From Mesorhizobium escarrei (GTDB taxonomy: Bacteria > Pseudomonadota > Alphaproteobacteria > Rhizobiales > Rhizobiaceae): a DNA stretch of 58,064 nucleotides. The translations under genes were made by a program, and so were the position numbers. The notes beneath the pieces are model-generated. The model was given only the letters and a program-made list of their open reading frames with translations, ran no database searches and had not been told where the DNA came from. The stretch's first letter is position 1; every line of letters begins with the position of its first letter. This document shows positions 8,802-17,236 of this stretch, piece by piece. The DNA lies in assembly GCF_935825525.1 (NCBI RefSeq), contig NZ_CAKXZT010000115.1:42651-100714 (forward strand). The letters run 5' to 3'.

Positions 8802-9059
8802 TTAGTGGATGGCGACTGGGGTCAGGTCGTTTTCCAGGGCGCCGGCCAGCGCCCGGTCGCGAGCGTCCGAAAGCAGGATCGGCTGGCCGTTGGCGGCAAA
8901 CAGGGCCCACAGTTCCAGCCCGGGGGCGATTTCGCCGAGGCCCGGGAAACGGCCGCGCAGATCGTCGCTCGAGATTTTCCTGAGATAGGCGACCGAGCCT
9001 TCGCCGAGATGGGCGAATTCGCCGCTGGTCATGATAAGATTTTCGTCAGTTCTAGTCAT
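8802..9059 (-). CDS. DUF1150 family protein
   Basis: The 85-residue soluble protein matches the DUF1150 pattern: GEFAHLGEGSVAYLRKISSDD, then a segment resembling LWALFAANGQPILLSDARD. Its function is unknown. It lies 63 bp downstream of hsp20 on the same strand and is probably co-transcribed with it. That would place it under the same heat-responsive control. Small acidic DUF1150 proteins are widespread in Rhizobiales. Confidence 0.85.
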   Translation of the reverse strand: MTRTDENLIMTSGEFAHLGEGSVAYLRKISSDDLRGRFPGLGEIAPGLELWALFAANGQPILLSDARDRALAGALENDLTPVAIH

Positions 9060-9122
9060 TTAAGCCTCCTTGTCGCGAGGACGCCGTTCAAGGCCGCCTC
9101 GCATAAGAGCGATCGGTAAAGA

Positions 9123-9548
9123 TCAGTCTTTCACCGATATGTTTATTTTCCGTACCAGCCGTTCGGACTCGGGCCGATCGAGGTCGATAGACAAAAGACC
9201 GTTCTTCAGCTCCGCCGCGATCACCCGCATGCCGTCGGCCAGCACGAAACAGCGCTGGAACTGGCGCGCGGCAATGCCGCGATGAAGAAATTCCCGCTCG
9301 GTATCGTCGTTCTGACGGCCGCGCACGACCAGCTGGTTCTCCTCCGTGGTCACATCGAGATCGTTTTCAGCAAAACCGGCGACAGCGAGCGTGATGCGTA
9401 GCCTTTCGGCCTTGCCGTCGGCACCGCTGAGGCGCTCGATGTTGTAGGGAGGGTAGCTGTCACCCGACTTCGCCAGACGCTCCAGGGTCTTTTCCATGGC
9501 GTCGAAACCCAGGAGAAGCGGGCTGGAAAAAGGCGTCATTCGGCTCAT
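9123..9548 (-). CDS. Small heat shock protein, Hsp20 family
   Basis: The 141-residue alpha-crystallin-domain chaperone is of IbpA type. The domain runs from about residue 35 to 128 (PPYNIERLSGADGKAERLRI, ENQLVVRGRQ, FLHRGIAARQFQRCFVLADGM, LKNGLLSIDLDRP). It ends with an IxI-like KINISVKD. Such proteins hold denaturing polypeptides. The ATG at 9548 follows AGAGGAC at proper spacing; longer in-frame extensions run through the structured leader and are unlikely. Control is probably by the ROSE-like leader at 9557-9605. Confidence 0.92.
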   Translation of the reverse strand: MSRMTPFSSPLLLGFDAMEKTLERLAKSGDSYPPYNIERLSGADGKAERLRITLAVAGFAENDLDVTTEENQLVVRGRQNDDTEREFLHRGIAARQFQRCFVLADGMRVIAAELKNGLLSIDLDRPESERLVRKINISVKD

Positions 9549-9556
9549 GTTACACT

Positions 9557-9605
9557 GTCCTCTCAAGAGCGACATAAAGTGGAAAAACCCGGATGGCATT
9601 TTTCC
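9557..9605 (-). promoter_or_regulatory. ROSE-like RNA thermometer in hsp20 leader
   Basis: Read on the minus strand, the hsp20 leader has two hairpins. The 3' hairpin is GUCGCUCUUGAGAGGAC (9573-9557). GUC pairs with GAC and CUC with GAG, leaving one bulged G opposite the Shine-Dalgarno AGAGGA, which is sequestered. This U(C/U)GCU-bulge arrangement is the hallmark of ROSE elements, which melt at heat-shock temperature in rhizobial small heat shock genes. The 5' hairpin has arms GGAAAAA/UUUUUCC (9605-9581). Found by eye, not by a covariance model. Confidence 0.7.
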
Positions 9606-9691
9606 CGATGGTCTTGATATGGTCCGCCCGGCGGTCGAGTTCAAGCCGTCACAAGCCCCGCCCAAAAAGACTCCCTAAACAAGGAATTGAA

Positions 9692-10633
9692 ATGCCCCAA
9701 TCCCGCAAGATCATCATCGACACGGATCCCGGCCAGGATGATGCTGTCGCCATATTGCTGGCGATCGGCAGCGCCGAGCTGGAGATCGTCGGCATGACCG
9801 CCGTCGCCGGCAACGTGCCGCTGAGGCTCACCGAAAAGAATGCACGCAAGATCTGCGAACTGGCCGGGCGGCCTGATATCAAGGTCTATGCTGGCGCCAT
9901 CCGGCCGCTGGCGCGCGAACTGGTCACCGCCGAGGAGGTGCATGGCGAGACCGGTCTCAACGGACCGCAATTGCCCGAACCGACAATGCAGCTGCAGGAC
10001 CAGTATGCGGTCGATTTCATCGTCGAGACGCTGATGAAGGAAGAGAGCGGCACGGTCACCCTCTGCGCGCTCGGTCCGCTCACCAACATCGCGCTGGCGC
10101 TGATCCGCGAGCCGAAGATCGCGCCGCGCATCAAGGAAATCGTGCTGATGGGCGGCGGCTTCTTCGAAGGCGGCAATGTCACCCCGACCGCCGAATTCAA
10201 CATCTATGTCGACCCGCATGCCGCCGATGTCGTGTTCAAATCCGGCATTCCGATCGTCATGATGCCGCTCGACGTCACCCACAAGGCGCTGACCACCGCC
10301 AAGCGGACTCAGGCCTTCCGCAAGCTCGGCACCAGGGTCGGCACGGCGACGACCGAGATGCTGGAATTCTTCGAGCGCTTCGACGAGGAGAAATACGGCA
10401 CCGACGGCGGCCCGCTGCACGACCCTTGTGTCATCGCATATCTGTTGAAACCCGAGCTGTTCAGGGGCCGCAACTGCAACGTCACCGTGGAAACTGCCTC
10501 CGAACTCACCATGGGCATGACCGTGATCGACTGGTGGGGTGTGACCAAGCGCCCGAACAACGCCATGGTGATGCGCGACATCGACCATGATGCGTTTTTC
10601 GCGCTGCTGCTGGAAAGGCTGGGCCGGCTTTAG
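9692..10633 (+). CDS. Nucleoside hydrolase (IunH/RihA family)
   Basis: The 313-residue enzyme hydrolyses the N-glycosidic bond of nucleosides. The N-terminal calcium-binding motif IIIDTDPGQDDAVAILLAI (about 6-24) is typical of inosine-uridine preferring hydrolases. MGGGFFEGGNVTPTAEFNIYVDPHAA and the C-terminal HDPCVIAYLL carry the other active-site residues. The ATG at 9692 follows AAGGA, so I chose it over a start 33 codons upstream that lies in the divergent hsp20 leader. A role in nucleoside salvage fits with the nearby ribokinase. Exact substrate unknown. Confidence 0.92.
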   Translation: MPQSRKIIIDTDPGQDDAVAILLAIGSAELEIVGMTAVAGNVPLRLTEKNARKICELAGRPDIKVYAGAIRPLARELVTAEEVHGETGLNGPQLPEPTMQLQDQYAVDFIVETLMKEESGTVTLCALGPLTNIALALIREPKIAPRIKEIVLMGGGFFEGGNVTPTAEFNIYVDPHAADVVFKSGIPIVMMPLDVTHKALTTAKRTQAFRKLGTRVGTATTEMLEFFERFDEEKYGTDGGPLHDPCVIAYLLKPELFRGRNCNVTVETASELTMGMTVIDWWGVTKRPNNAMVMRDIDHDAFFALLLERLGRL

Positions 10634-10637
10634 GGTT

Positions 10638-10668
10638 TTTCCTTCCCCCACAAGAGGGGGGAAGGAAA
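10638..10668. terminator. Bidirectional stem-loop between convergent genes
   Basis: Arms TTTCCTTCCCCC (10638-10649) and GGGGGAAGGAAA (10657-10668) form a 12-bp stem with a 7-nt loop. It lies between the convergent nucleoside hydrolase and LysE genes. No clear U-tract follows on either strand, so efficiency as an intrinsic terminator is uncertain. Confidence 0.6.
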
Positions 10669-10676
10669 GGTGCCGC

Positions 10677-11291
10677 TCACTTCGCCTTTGAAAACGCCAG
10701 CCACAGGCCGCCGCCGACCAGAAAGCTGCCGCTTATCCGCGACAGCAGCTTGACGCGGCCGGCCGAAAGCAGGCGTCCGGCGCGGCCGGCGGCCAGCGCG
10801 TAGGTCGAATCCGATACGGCGGCAAAGATCATGGCGGTGAGACCCATCACGCCGATCTGCAACCCATAGTTGCCGTCAGGGGCGATGAACTGCGGAAAAA
10901 AGGCGCCGAAGAACACCAGCGTCTTGGGATTGCTGATCGCCACCAGCAGGCCCTGCAGGAAGAAGCCGCCGCGCGGTGTCTTCGCCGATCCGTCGGCGTT
11001 CAGCTTGCCCTTGGAGCGGAACATCTGCACACCCATCCAGATCAGATAGGCGGCACCGATCAGCCTGACCCATTCGAACCAATGGCCCATTCCCGCGATC
11101 AGCGAGGTCAATCCGATGCCGACAATGGCGATCATGATCGCCAGTCCGGCCTGCGTGCCGGCGACGTTGGCGAGGCCGGCGCGAGAGCCGTGGCGGATGC
11201 TGTTGGCGATGATCAGCGTGACCGTCGGTCCGGGCACCAGGATGATGACGAGGCAGGCGACGAGATAGGTGGCATAGAGTTCCAGCGACAT
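10677..11291 (-). CDS. LysE/RhtB family amino-acid exporter
   Basis: The 204-residue polytopic protein has about six hydrophobic helices. The N-terminal family signature is LVPGPTVTLIIANSIRHGSRAGL, with AGTQAGLAIMIAIVGIG and LQGLLVAISNPKTLVFFGAFFPQF following. LysE/RhtB proteins export amino acids such as lysine, homoserine or threonine by proton exchange. The ATG at 11291 follows GAGGAAATC, so upstream in-frame codons were rejected. It stands alone, so the substrate cannot be inferred. Confidence 0.92.
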   Translation of the reverse strand: MSLELYATYLVACLVIILVPGPTVTLIIANSIRHGSRAGLANVAGTQAGLAIMIAIVGIGLTSLIAGMGHWFEWVRLIGAAYLIWMGVQMFRSKGKLNADGSAKTPRGGFFLQGLLVAISNPKTLVFFGAFFPQFIAPDGNYGLQIGVMGLTAMIFAAVSDSTYALAAGRAGRLLSAGRVKLLSRISGSFLVGGGLWLAFSKAK

Positions 11292-11401
11292 GATTTCCTC
11301 GACAGTATGCGGCTTTGCGACACAACTGACTGCGATCAATGCATGACAGTAACGCGGGTGCAAGCCGGCAGGAGATGTCGCTGGCAAGCTTGACCTGGAT
11401 T

Positions 11402-12850
11402 TTAGGCTCCAGCCTGCCACGGCAGCGTCGTCTCGTAGGCTGCCGCCGCTCTCAGCACGGCCATGTCGCCGCGCGGCCGCCCGATCAACTGCATGCCCAT
11501 CGACCTGCCTCTACCATCGAAGCCGGCCGGTACGTTGACCGCCGGGCAGCCGCCCAGCGTGGCGAGCGCTGAAACCTGCATCCAGCGGTGATAGCTGTCC
11601 ATGGCACGCCCGGCCACCTCCCTGGGCCAAGGAGTACTGACATCGAACGGAAAAACCTGCGCAGTCGGCAGGGCAATCAGGTCGAAGCGATCGAAGAGCG
11701 ACAGCAGGGTTTTGTGCCAGGACGAGCGCCTCACCGTGGCGGCGTGGATCTGCGGCGCCGTGAGTTGCGCCGCCTGTTCCACCTCCCACACGGCCTCCGG
11801 CTTCAGAAGACTGCGTTTCATGGGATCGTCGTAGTGCGCCTTGAGCGCACAACCGCTGCTCGCCTGGCGCAGCGTCACAAAGGCCTGCCACAGCGCCTCG
11901 AAGTCGACATCCGGCACCAGCGCTTCGGTCTGAAAGGATGCCTCGGCGAACCGGCCGAGAGCGGCCTCGCAAAGACGAGGGATGCCGGGTTCGACCGGCA
12001 GATGACCACCGAGATCGCCGAACCAGGCGATGCGGCCGCCGGCCGTCGGCGTTTGCAGTCCCTGTAGGAAGCAGTCCTGCTTGTGATGTGAGAGCGGCGC
12101 GCGAGGGTCGTAGCCAGCCTGCTCGTCGAGCAGCAACGCCATATCGCGCACGCTGCGGCCCATCGGCCCTTCGACGCCCATCTGGGCGTGGAAGACGTCA
12201 AGCTCGGGGCCGGCCGGGACAAGCCCCTGCGACGGACGGAAGCCATAGACGTTGTTGTAGGCGGCCGGGTTGCGCAGCGAGCCGCCAAAGTCGCTGCCGT
12301 CGGCGACAGGCACCATGTCGAGCGCCAGCGCGACCGCCGCGCCGCCGCTCGAACCGCCGGCGGTCAAGGCCGGGTCGAATGCATTGAGTGTCGGGCCGAA
12401 CACGGTGTTGTAGGTGTTGGAGCCCAGGCCGAATTCGGGAACATTGGTCTTGCCGATGATGATGGCGCCGGCCTTGCGGATGCGCTCTACGAAGAAATCG
12501 TCTTCCTGCGGCACGAAATCGGCGAAGATCGGTGAGCCGAAGCTGGTCCTGAGGCCTTTGGTCTGCGCGAGATCCTTGATGGCGATCGGCAGGCCGAACA
12601 GCGGTCCGGCATGCCCTGCATGCGCCAGATGGGCGTCCGCCCTGTCGGCCTCGCGCAGGATGTCGGCAGGGTCGCGCAGCGAAACGATGGCATTGACCAG
12701 CGGGTTCACGGCGTCGATCCGGTCGAGGAATGCCGTCACCACCTCGCGCACGGACAACTGCTGGCGCTTGATCGCGTCGGCAAGGTCCACGGCGGACAGG
12801 CGGCAGATATCACCGGCAGGCGGCAGGGCATGTTTTGTGGCCGGACGCAT
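11402..12850 (-). CDS. Amidase (amidase signature family)
   Basis: The 482-residue protein is an amidase-signature hydrolase. The Ser-cisSer-Lys triad is visible: lysine in PIAIKDLAQTKG (near residue 92), the GGSSGGAA glycine-serine loop near 168, and the nucleophile in GSDFGGSLRNPA (near 191). The family hydrolyses amide bonds in substrates from acetamide to indoleacetamide to amidated peptides. It directly follows ribokinase on the same strand, with its ATG nine bases after the ribokinase TAG, so the two are coupled. A GTG three codons upstream is an alternative start. Substrate not identifiable. Confidence 0.92.
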   Translation of the reverse strand: MRPATKHALPPAGDICRLSAVDLADAIKRQQLSVREVVTAFLDRIDAVNPLVNAIVSLRDPADILREADRADAHLAHAGHAGPLFGLPIAIKDLAQTKGLRTSFGSPIFADFVPQEDDFFVERIRKAGAIIIGKTNVPEFGLGSNTYNTVFGPTLNAFDPALTAGGSSGGAAVALALDMVPVADGSDFGGSLRNPAAYNNVYGFRPSQGLVPAGPELDVFHAQMGVEGPMGRSVRDMALLLDEQAGYDPRAPLSHHKQDCFLQGLQTPTAGGRIAWFGDLGGHLPVEPGIPRLCEAALGRFAEASFQTEALVPDVDFEALWQAFVTLRQASSGCALKAHYDDPMKRSLLKPEAVWEVEQAAQLTAPQIHAATVRRSSWHKTLLSLFDRFDLIALPTAQVFPFDVSTPWPREVAGRAMDSYHRWMQVSALATLGGCPAVNVPAGFDGRGRSMGMQLIGRPRGDMAVLRAAAAYETTLPWQAGA

Positions 12851-12859
12851 GGCTCTCAC

Positions 12860-13768
12860 CTAGCTGGCAGGTTTTTGTAGCGCGGCGTCGACTTCTTTCG
12901 CCAGCGGGATCGCCGGCTGGGCGCCGGGCTTCAGGCAAGCGAGCGAACCAGCGGCTGCAGCACGGGCGAGCGCCTGATCGAGCGGCAGGCCAGACGACAG
13001 CCCGGCAGCGAAATAGCCGCAAAACGTGTCGCCGGCACCGACCGTATCGACAGGGGTGATGTTCAGCGCTGGAACCATCAGAAGATCGGCTGGCGTGGCA
13101 GCCAGAACGCCGTCACCGCCGAGCGTGACGACGATTGTGCGGCCGGTCTTCCCGGCGTAATCGCGCATCCGCGCCGGGCGATCGCGGCCGCTCAGCGACA
13201 GTGCCTCGCCATAGAGGTCGAATTCGGTTTCGTTGGCGACGACATGGTCGGCCTTGCCGAGGAAGGCGGCCGCCTCTGCGCGGAACGGTGCCGTGTTGAG
13301 CACGGTAACCGCGCCTGCCTCCCGTGCTGCGTCCAGTGCTGCATCGACAGTCTGCAGCGGGATCTCCTGCTGCAGGAGCACGACATCGCCCTTCTTCATG
13401 AAAGCCTTGGAGAGGTCGCCTGTCACGACCGAACCATTGGCGCCCGGCACCACGGCAATGACGTTCTCGCCGTCGTCGGCGACCATGATCAATGCCGTGC
13501 CGGTCGAGGCGAAGGTTTCACCGACACCGGACAGGTCGATCTTGCCGTCGCGCAACAGCGCCAGCGCTTCAGTGGCGAAATTGTCCTTGCCGACCGCGCC
13601 GACCATGCGCACCTTGGCGCCGGCGCGCGCGGCGGCCAGCGCCTGGTTTGCGCCCTTGCCGCCGGGTGCGGTGGTAAAGCCGGAGCCACGGACCGTCTCG
13701 CCGGGTGCGGGCAAGCGGTCGACATTGGCGATAAGATCGAGGTTGATCGAGCCGACAACGATGATCAA
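12860..13768 (-). CDS. rbsK: Ribokinase
   Basis: The 302-residue PfkB-family kinase phosphorylates D-ribose to ribose-5-phosphate. It shows the substrate-binding start VVGSINLDLIANVDRLP and the GGKGANQALAAARAG motif near residue 43. The ATP-site motif DTVGAGDTFCGYFAAGLS lies near residue 245 and includes the catalytic aspartate. There is no ribose ABC transporter beside it. Ribose could come from the nucleoside hydrolase at 9692-10633, an inference. It starts at 13768, just upstream of the palindromic element at 13787, and is translationally close to the amidase. Confidence 0.93.
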   Translation of the reverse strand: MIIVVGSINLDLIANVDRLPAPGETVRGSGFTTAPGGKGANQALAAARAGAKVRMVGAVGKDNFATEALALLRDGKIDLSGVGETFASTGTALIMVADDGENVIAVVPGANGSVVTGDLSKAFMKKGDVVLLQQEIPLQTVDAALDAAREAGAVTVLNTAPFRAEAAAFLGKADHVVANETEFDLYGEALSLSGRDRPARMRDYAGKTGRTIVVTLGGDGVLAATPADLLMVPALNITPVDTVGAGDTFCGYFAAGLSSGLPLDQALARAAAAGSLACLKPGAQPAIPLAKEVDAALQKPAS

Positions 13769-13786
13769 GTGGTGCCTCCCTGCTGA

Positions 13787-13892
13787 CGCATCGTGCTTTC
13801 CGAAAATCGGAATCGATTTTCGGAAAGCACGATGCGTAGAATTAAAGTGTTAGAGCGTACTTTGTGCGTCCGAATGGACGCACGTCGCTCTA
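13787..13892. repeat. Rhizobial intergenic palindromic mosaic, family 1
   Basis: The first module is a perfect palindrome at 13787-13836, with 22-bp arms around a 6-nt loop (core arm GCTTTCCGAAAATC). The second, at 13851-13892, is a nested stem with outer TAGAGCG/CGCTCTA and inner TGCGTCC/GGACGCA pairs. It is the best-preserved copy of the family seen at 1129-1215. It sits upstream of rbsK and downstream of the AraC/alkyltransferase gene, so it may separate the two transcripts. Confidence 0.88.
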
Positions 13893-13983
13893 ATTGCGCG
13901 GGAAGCTACTCCGTAAGACCGCCGCTTGCCAGACCGCGCGAGATGAACCCGCGCGGTCTGGCCCGAATCTATGGGCGTTTCAT

Positions 13984-14862
13984 TCAAGATCCGACTTGTC
14001 CCGCTTCCCAACCAAGGATGGCGCGCTTGCGGGTCAGGCCCCAGTGGTAGCCGGTGAGCGCGCCGGACTTGCCGAGAGCCCGGTGACACGGCACCACGAA
14101 GGACATCGGATTGGCGCCGACCGCGGCACCCACCGCCCGGCTGGCGCTCGGTGCGCCGATGCCGGCAGCGATCGAGGAATAGGTGCAGGCCTTGCCCATC
14201 GGGATGCGCAGCAGGGCTTCCCAGACGCGGACCTGGAAGTCGGTGCCGATCAAGACGACGCGCAGCGGCTGGTCGGCGCGCCACAGCGCCGGATCGAAGA
14301 TGCGCGCCGCATAGGGCGCCGTCGCCGCCATGTCCTCGACATAGTTTGCGTTCGGCCAGCGGCCGGACATGTCGGCGAAGGCTGCGCGCTCGTCGCCGGA
14401 ATCGCTGAAGGCGAGGCCGGCAAGCCCACGGTCTGTGACCATGATCAGGGCGATGCCGAAGGGCGAGATATGATAGCCGTAGCGGATCGTCAGCCCGGCA
14501 CCGCGCGTCTTGTAGTCGCCCGGCGACATCGCTTCGTGAGTGACGAAAAGGTCGTGCAACCGGCCGGGGCCCGACATGCCGACCTCGAAAGAAGCTTCGA
14601 GCAGCGGCATGCCGGAATCGAGCAGTTTGCGCGCGTGGTCGAGCGTGACCGCCTGCAGAAACGCCTTGGGCGACAGGCCGGCCCAACGGGTGAAGAGCTT
14701 CTGCAACCCGGTCGGCGTCTCGCCGACTTCCTTCGCCAATATTTCGAGCGACGGCTGGTCACGATAGTCAAGGCTGATCTTCTCGATCGCGCGCCGAACA
14801 ACTTCGTAGTCACCGTCTTCGGGTGTGATGTCTTTCTTCAGAATAGCTGTCTGTGCGTTCAT
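13984..14862 (-). CDS. AraC-type HTH / O6-methylguanine-DNA methyltransferase fusion
   Basis: The 292-residue protein is built like the last two thirds of Ada. An AraC-type HTH region at about 25-115 (SLEILAKEVGETPTGLQKLFTRWAG, LLEASFEVGMSGPGRLHDLF) precedes a linker. The alkyltransferase domain has the acceptor cysteine in FVVPCHRALGKSGALTGYHWG (near residue 258). The zinc-binding N-terminal Ada domain that repairs phosphotriesters is absent. The protein can therefore repair O6-methylguanine, but it is unclear what signal would turn on transcription. The ATG at 14862 follows GGAGATGG. Confidence 0.92.
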   Translation of the reverse strand: MNAQTAILKKDITPEDGDYEVVRRAIEKISLDYRDQPSLEILAKEVGETPTGLQKLFTRWAGLSPKAFLQAVTLDHARKLLDSGMPLLEASFEVGMSGPGRLHDLFVTHEAMSPGDYKTRGAGLTIRYGYHISPFGIALIMVTDRGLAGLAFSDSGDERAAFADMSGRWPNANYVEDMAATAPYAARIFDPALWRADQPLRVVLIGTDFQVRVWEALLRIPMGKACTYSSIAAGIGAPSASRAVGAAVGANPMSFVVPCHRALGKSGALTGYHWGLTRKRAILGWEAGQVGS

Positions 14863-15083
14863 CGGACCATCTCCTTGATCGTGAATATCGTCCTTCGCGG
14901 CTCCGATCACCACCCGAAACTTGCCTTCTCGTCATGTGCATCCAGATAGATTTGGCTTCGAGGAAGGAGCCGACGATGGCTAGCGAAAAGATGCATCCCA
15001 CCAAGGAGAAGTAGACGCTGCCGATTACCGTCTATGGCAAGGCACTGCAGAACCGGTTCGCGAACGAGGCGGTTCGCTCACAT

Positions 15084-15578
15084 TCAGCGCACTTTCGCGG
15101 TCGCCAGGGCGCGCGAAAACGCTGACGCGAAGCTCTCGCGGTCGTCGGGATTGAGGAAGCCGCCGATCGGCACATTCTGGCCTTGTGCTTCCACCGCCAT
15201 CCTGGTGATGCCGATCTCGGCGTGGCGGGCGACCGAAAAGCGAGCCCAGAACGGATTGAAGCGATGTGCTTCCGATTTGCCTGATGGCGCCGTCTTGCGG
15301 ATGTCGAGGCTGGTGCGCGAGACCGACACTTCCTCGCGGGCGCGGGCGGCACGATAGTTGGCGCGAAAGGCGATGTAGACGGCGATGACGTCGAGACCGA
15401 GGAAGCCGAACACCGGCCAGGCGCCGCGCGACAGGAAAAACGCTCCGGTCACCAACGAGCCGAACAGCAGAACGCCCATCAGGATGGCAAAGCCGGTTTT
15501 GCCCAGCGACCGATGCGGAATCAGCAACGCCTGGAAGAATGGCTCGTCGGCCTGAAATGAGGCGTTTGTGTCGCTCAT
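15084..15578 (-). CDS. DUF2244 membrane protein
   Basis: The 164-residue protein matches DUF2244. An N-terminal cytoplasmic stretch (FFQALLIPHRSLGKTGFAIL) precedes two transmembrane segments at about 33-75. A soluble domain follows with VSVSRTSLDIRKTAP and NPFWARFSV. The end, GGFLNPDDRESFASAFSRAL, resembles the family pattern FLSPEEREEFAxxL. Function unknown; it is common next to respiratory or DNA-repair genes in alphaproteobacteria. Here it is divergent from nth, whose start is 22 bp away. Confidence 0.85.
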   Translation of the reverse strand: MSDTNASFQADEPFFQALLIPHRSLGKTGFAILMGVLLFGSLVTGAFFLSRGAWPVFGFLGLDVIAVYIAFRANYRAARAREEVSVSRTSLDIRKTAPSGKSEAHRFNPFWARFSVARHAEIGITRMAVEAQGQNVPIGGFLNPDDRESFASAFSRALATAKVR

Positions 15579-15600
15579 GCCGGGATATTATAGGAAGGGG

Positions 15601-16404
15601 ATGACGAGCCCCAAGTCCAAAAATTCCTCTACACCCAAAAATGAACTGCTCCCCGGCCGACGCGACGGATCGAACGCCAAGCCGCGTGCCCGGCTGGTGC
15701 GGTCCCATTCGCTCTACCGCCCGGCCGAGGTGCACGAGATTTTCCGACGCTTTTCCGTTCAGCGGCCCGAACCGAAGGGCGAACTCGAACATGTCAACGC
15801 CTTCACGCTGCTGGTGGCGGTGGTGCTTTCGGCACAGGCGACCGATGTCGGCGTCAACAAGGCAACGCGCGCGCTGTTCAAGGTCGCCGACACGCCGCAA
15901 AAGATGCTGGCTCTCGGCGAAGCCAAGGTCGGCGACTTTATCCGCACCGTCGGGCTCTGGCGCAACAAGGCCAAGAACGTCATCGCGCTGTCGGAGGCGC
16001 TGATCCGCGACCATGGCGGCGAAGTGCCCGACGACCGCGACCAACTGGTCAAGCTGCCGGGCGTCGGGCGCAAGACCGCCAATGTCGTGCTCAACATGGC
16101 CTTCGGCCAGCACACCATGGCGGTCGACACGCATATCTTTCGCATCGGCAACCGGCTGCGGCTGGCGCCCGGCAAGACGCCGGAACAGGTCGAGCAGGGG
16201 CTGTTGAGGATCATTCCGGACGAATATATGCGCCATGCGCATCACTGGCTGATCCTGCATGGCCGCTATGTCTGCAAGGCACGCAAACCGGATTGCCCGG
16301 TCTGTGTCATCGCCGACATCTGCAAGGCCGAGGAGAAGACGAATGATGTTCCGGCGCCGCTGGTAGAAATTGCGCCGCTCGAACCGTTAAGCGAAATTCA
16401 GTAG
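15601..16404 (+). CDS. nth: Endonuclease III
   Basis: The 267-residue base-excision repair enzyme removes oxidised pyrimidines and nicks abasic sites. The helix-hairpin-helix LPGVGRKTANVVLNMAFG includes the catalytic lysine. The catalytic aspartate is in VDTHIFRIGNRL. The 4Fe-4S cluster ligands follow the C-x6-C-x2-C-x5-C pattern in CKARKPDCPVCVIADIC. An N-terminal extension of about 45 basic residues precedes the core, as in other rhizobial Nth. I prefer the ATG at 15601 over a GTG at 15568 that overlaps the divergent DUF2244 gene. Its 3' end overlaps the convergent DUF2214 gene by 7 bp. Confidence 0.95.
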   Translation: MTSPKSKNSSTPKNELLPGRRDGSNAKPRARLVRSHSLYRPAEVHEIFRRFSVQRPEPKGELEHVNAFTLLVAVVLSAQATDVGVNKATRALFKVADTPQKMLALGEAKVGDFIRTVGLWRNKAKNVIALSEALIRDHGGEVPDDRDQLVKLPGVGRKTANVVLNMAFGQHTMAVDTHIFRIGNRLRLAPGKTPEQVEQGLLRIIPDEYMRHAHHWLILHGRYVCKARKPDCPVCVIADICKAEEKTNDVPAPLVEIAPLEPLSEIQ

Positions 16405-16853
16405 CCGTAGCCGCGCGCCATAGCCGCGGCGAAGACCGGGATCAGCAGGAAGATCAAGGCTTCGGCGCGGACATAAGTGCGAACGGATGCAAGTTGTGCT
16501 GCCGGCACTTGAAAGCCGGGACTGGCCGAGGCCTGCCTGCTCCAGGACGCAAAGCGGACCGTCGGGATGATCGACAGCAGGCCGACGGCGACGAAGGCCG
16601 CCATCTTTGCCCAGAACACCCAGTTGTAGACGTAGAATTCCCAACCCTTCAGGCCGTAGATGACGCGGCCGATGCCGACGACGATGATAAGCATGGCGAT
16701 GATGCCGTAATGGCGATCGATGCCGACAAGCCGCCGAAGCGTCGCGGCGGGCAGATCGCCGCGGACCAGGACAAATTCGGCGCCGATGATGCCGGCCAGT
16801 GAAAACACCAGCAGATGATGAAAGATGGCAAGCAGAAGATCGGTGGTATTCAT
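16398..16853 (-). CDS. DUF2214 family membrane protein
   Basis: The 151-residue protein has about four transmembrane helices. The pattern is that of DUF2214: an N-terminal LLLAIFHHLLVFSLAGII with two histidines, RRLVGIDRHYGIIAMLIIVVG, and GWEFYVYNWVFWAKMAAF. Function is not known. The histidine-containing helices are suggestive of metal or haem binding, but that is speculation. It starts at an ATG at 16853 and converges on nth. Confidence 0.85.
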   Translation of the reverse strand: MNTTDLLLAIFHHLLVFSLAGIIGAEFVLVRGDLPAATLRRLVGIDRHYGIIAMLIIVVGIGRVIYGLKGWEFYVYNWVFWAKMAAFVAVGLLSIIPTVRFASWSRQASASPGFQVPAAQLASVRTYVRAEALIFLLIPVFAAAMARGYGY

Positions 16854-17005
16854 GCCCTTTTCCCTCTGTCGGACGGCACAGCGGACGCTGAATCAGTTTC
16901 GTGCGAAGGGTAGCATCGTTCGGCAAGATTCCCATGCCGGAGCTGGAGTTCGCGGCTACTTCCCAGCGTTGTTGACGCCAAATCCTGACAGCCTAAATTT
17001 TGAGC

Positions 17006-17236
17006 ATGACCAGACTGAAACGCGCCTTGAACCCGGTGCCGGACGATATCCGAACCGCTTTGACAAAGCAGGGACTGCTGGCGGCTTACGATGACAGACC
17101 CGATTATCAGAAGAACGACTATCTCGGCTGGATCGCTCGTGCCAAACGCGCCGAGACAAGACATAAGCGGCTCGACCAGATGCTGGACGAGTTGAAGCGC
17201 GGCGGCGTCTACATGAACATGCCCTGGCGCGGCTGA
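17006..17236 (+). CDS. YdeI/OmpD-associated-like small protein
   Basis: The 76-residue protein resembles the C-terminal YdeI/OmpD-associated domain. The key segment is YQKNDYLGWIARAKRAETRHKRLDQMLDELKRGG, with the conserved W-I-x-x-A-K-R-x-E-T-R-x-x-R pattern. Full-length relatives carry an additional N-terminal domain that is missing here, so it is a stand-alone domain. The ATG at 17006 has only a weak ribosome site; a TTG at 17000 is an alternative. Function unknown. Confidence 0.75.
   Translation: MTRLKRALNPVPDDIRTALTKQGLLAAYDDRPDYQKNDYLGWIARAKRAETRHKRLDQMLDELKRGGVYMNMPWRG

Noticed and set aside
14976..15014. Short plus-strand ORF (MASEKMHPTKEK) with a downstream in-frame continuation after TAG
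   Set aside because: A GGAG-like site precedes it, but it is 12 codons long, has no recognisable family, and the continuation runs into the reverse DUF2244 gene.
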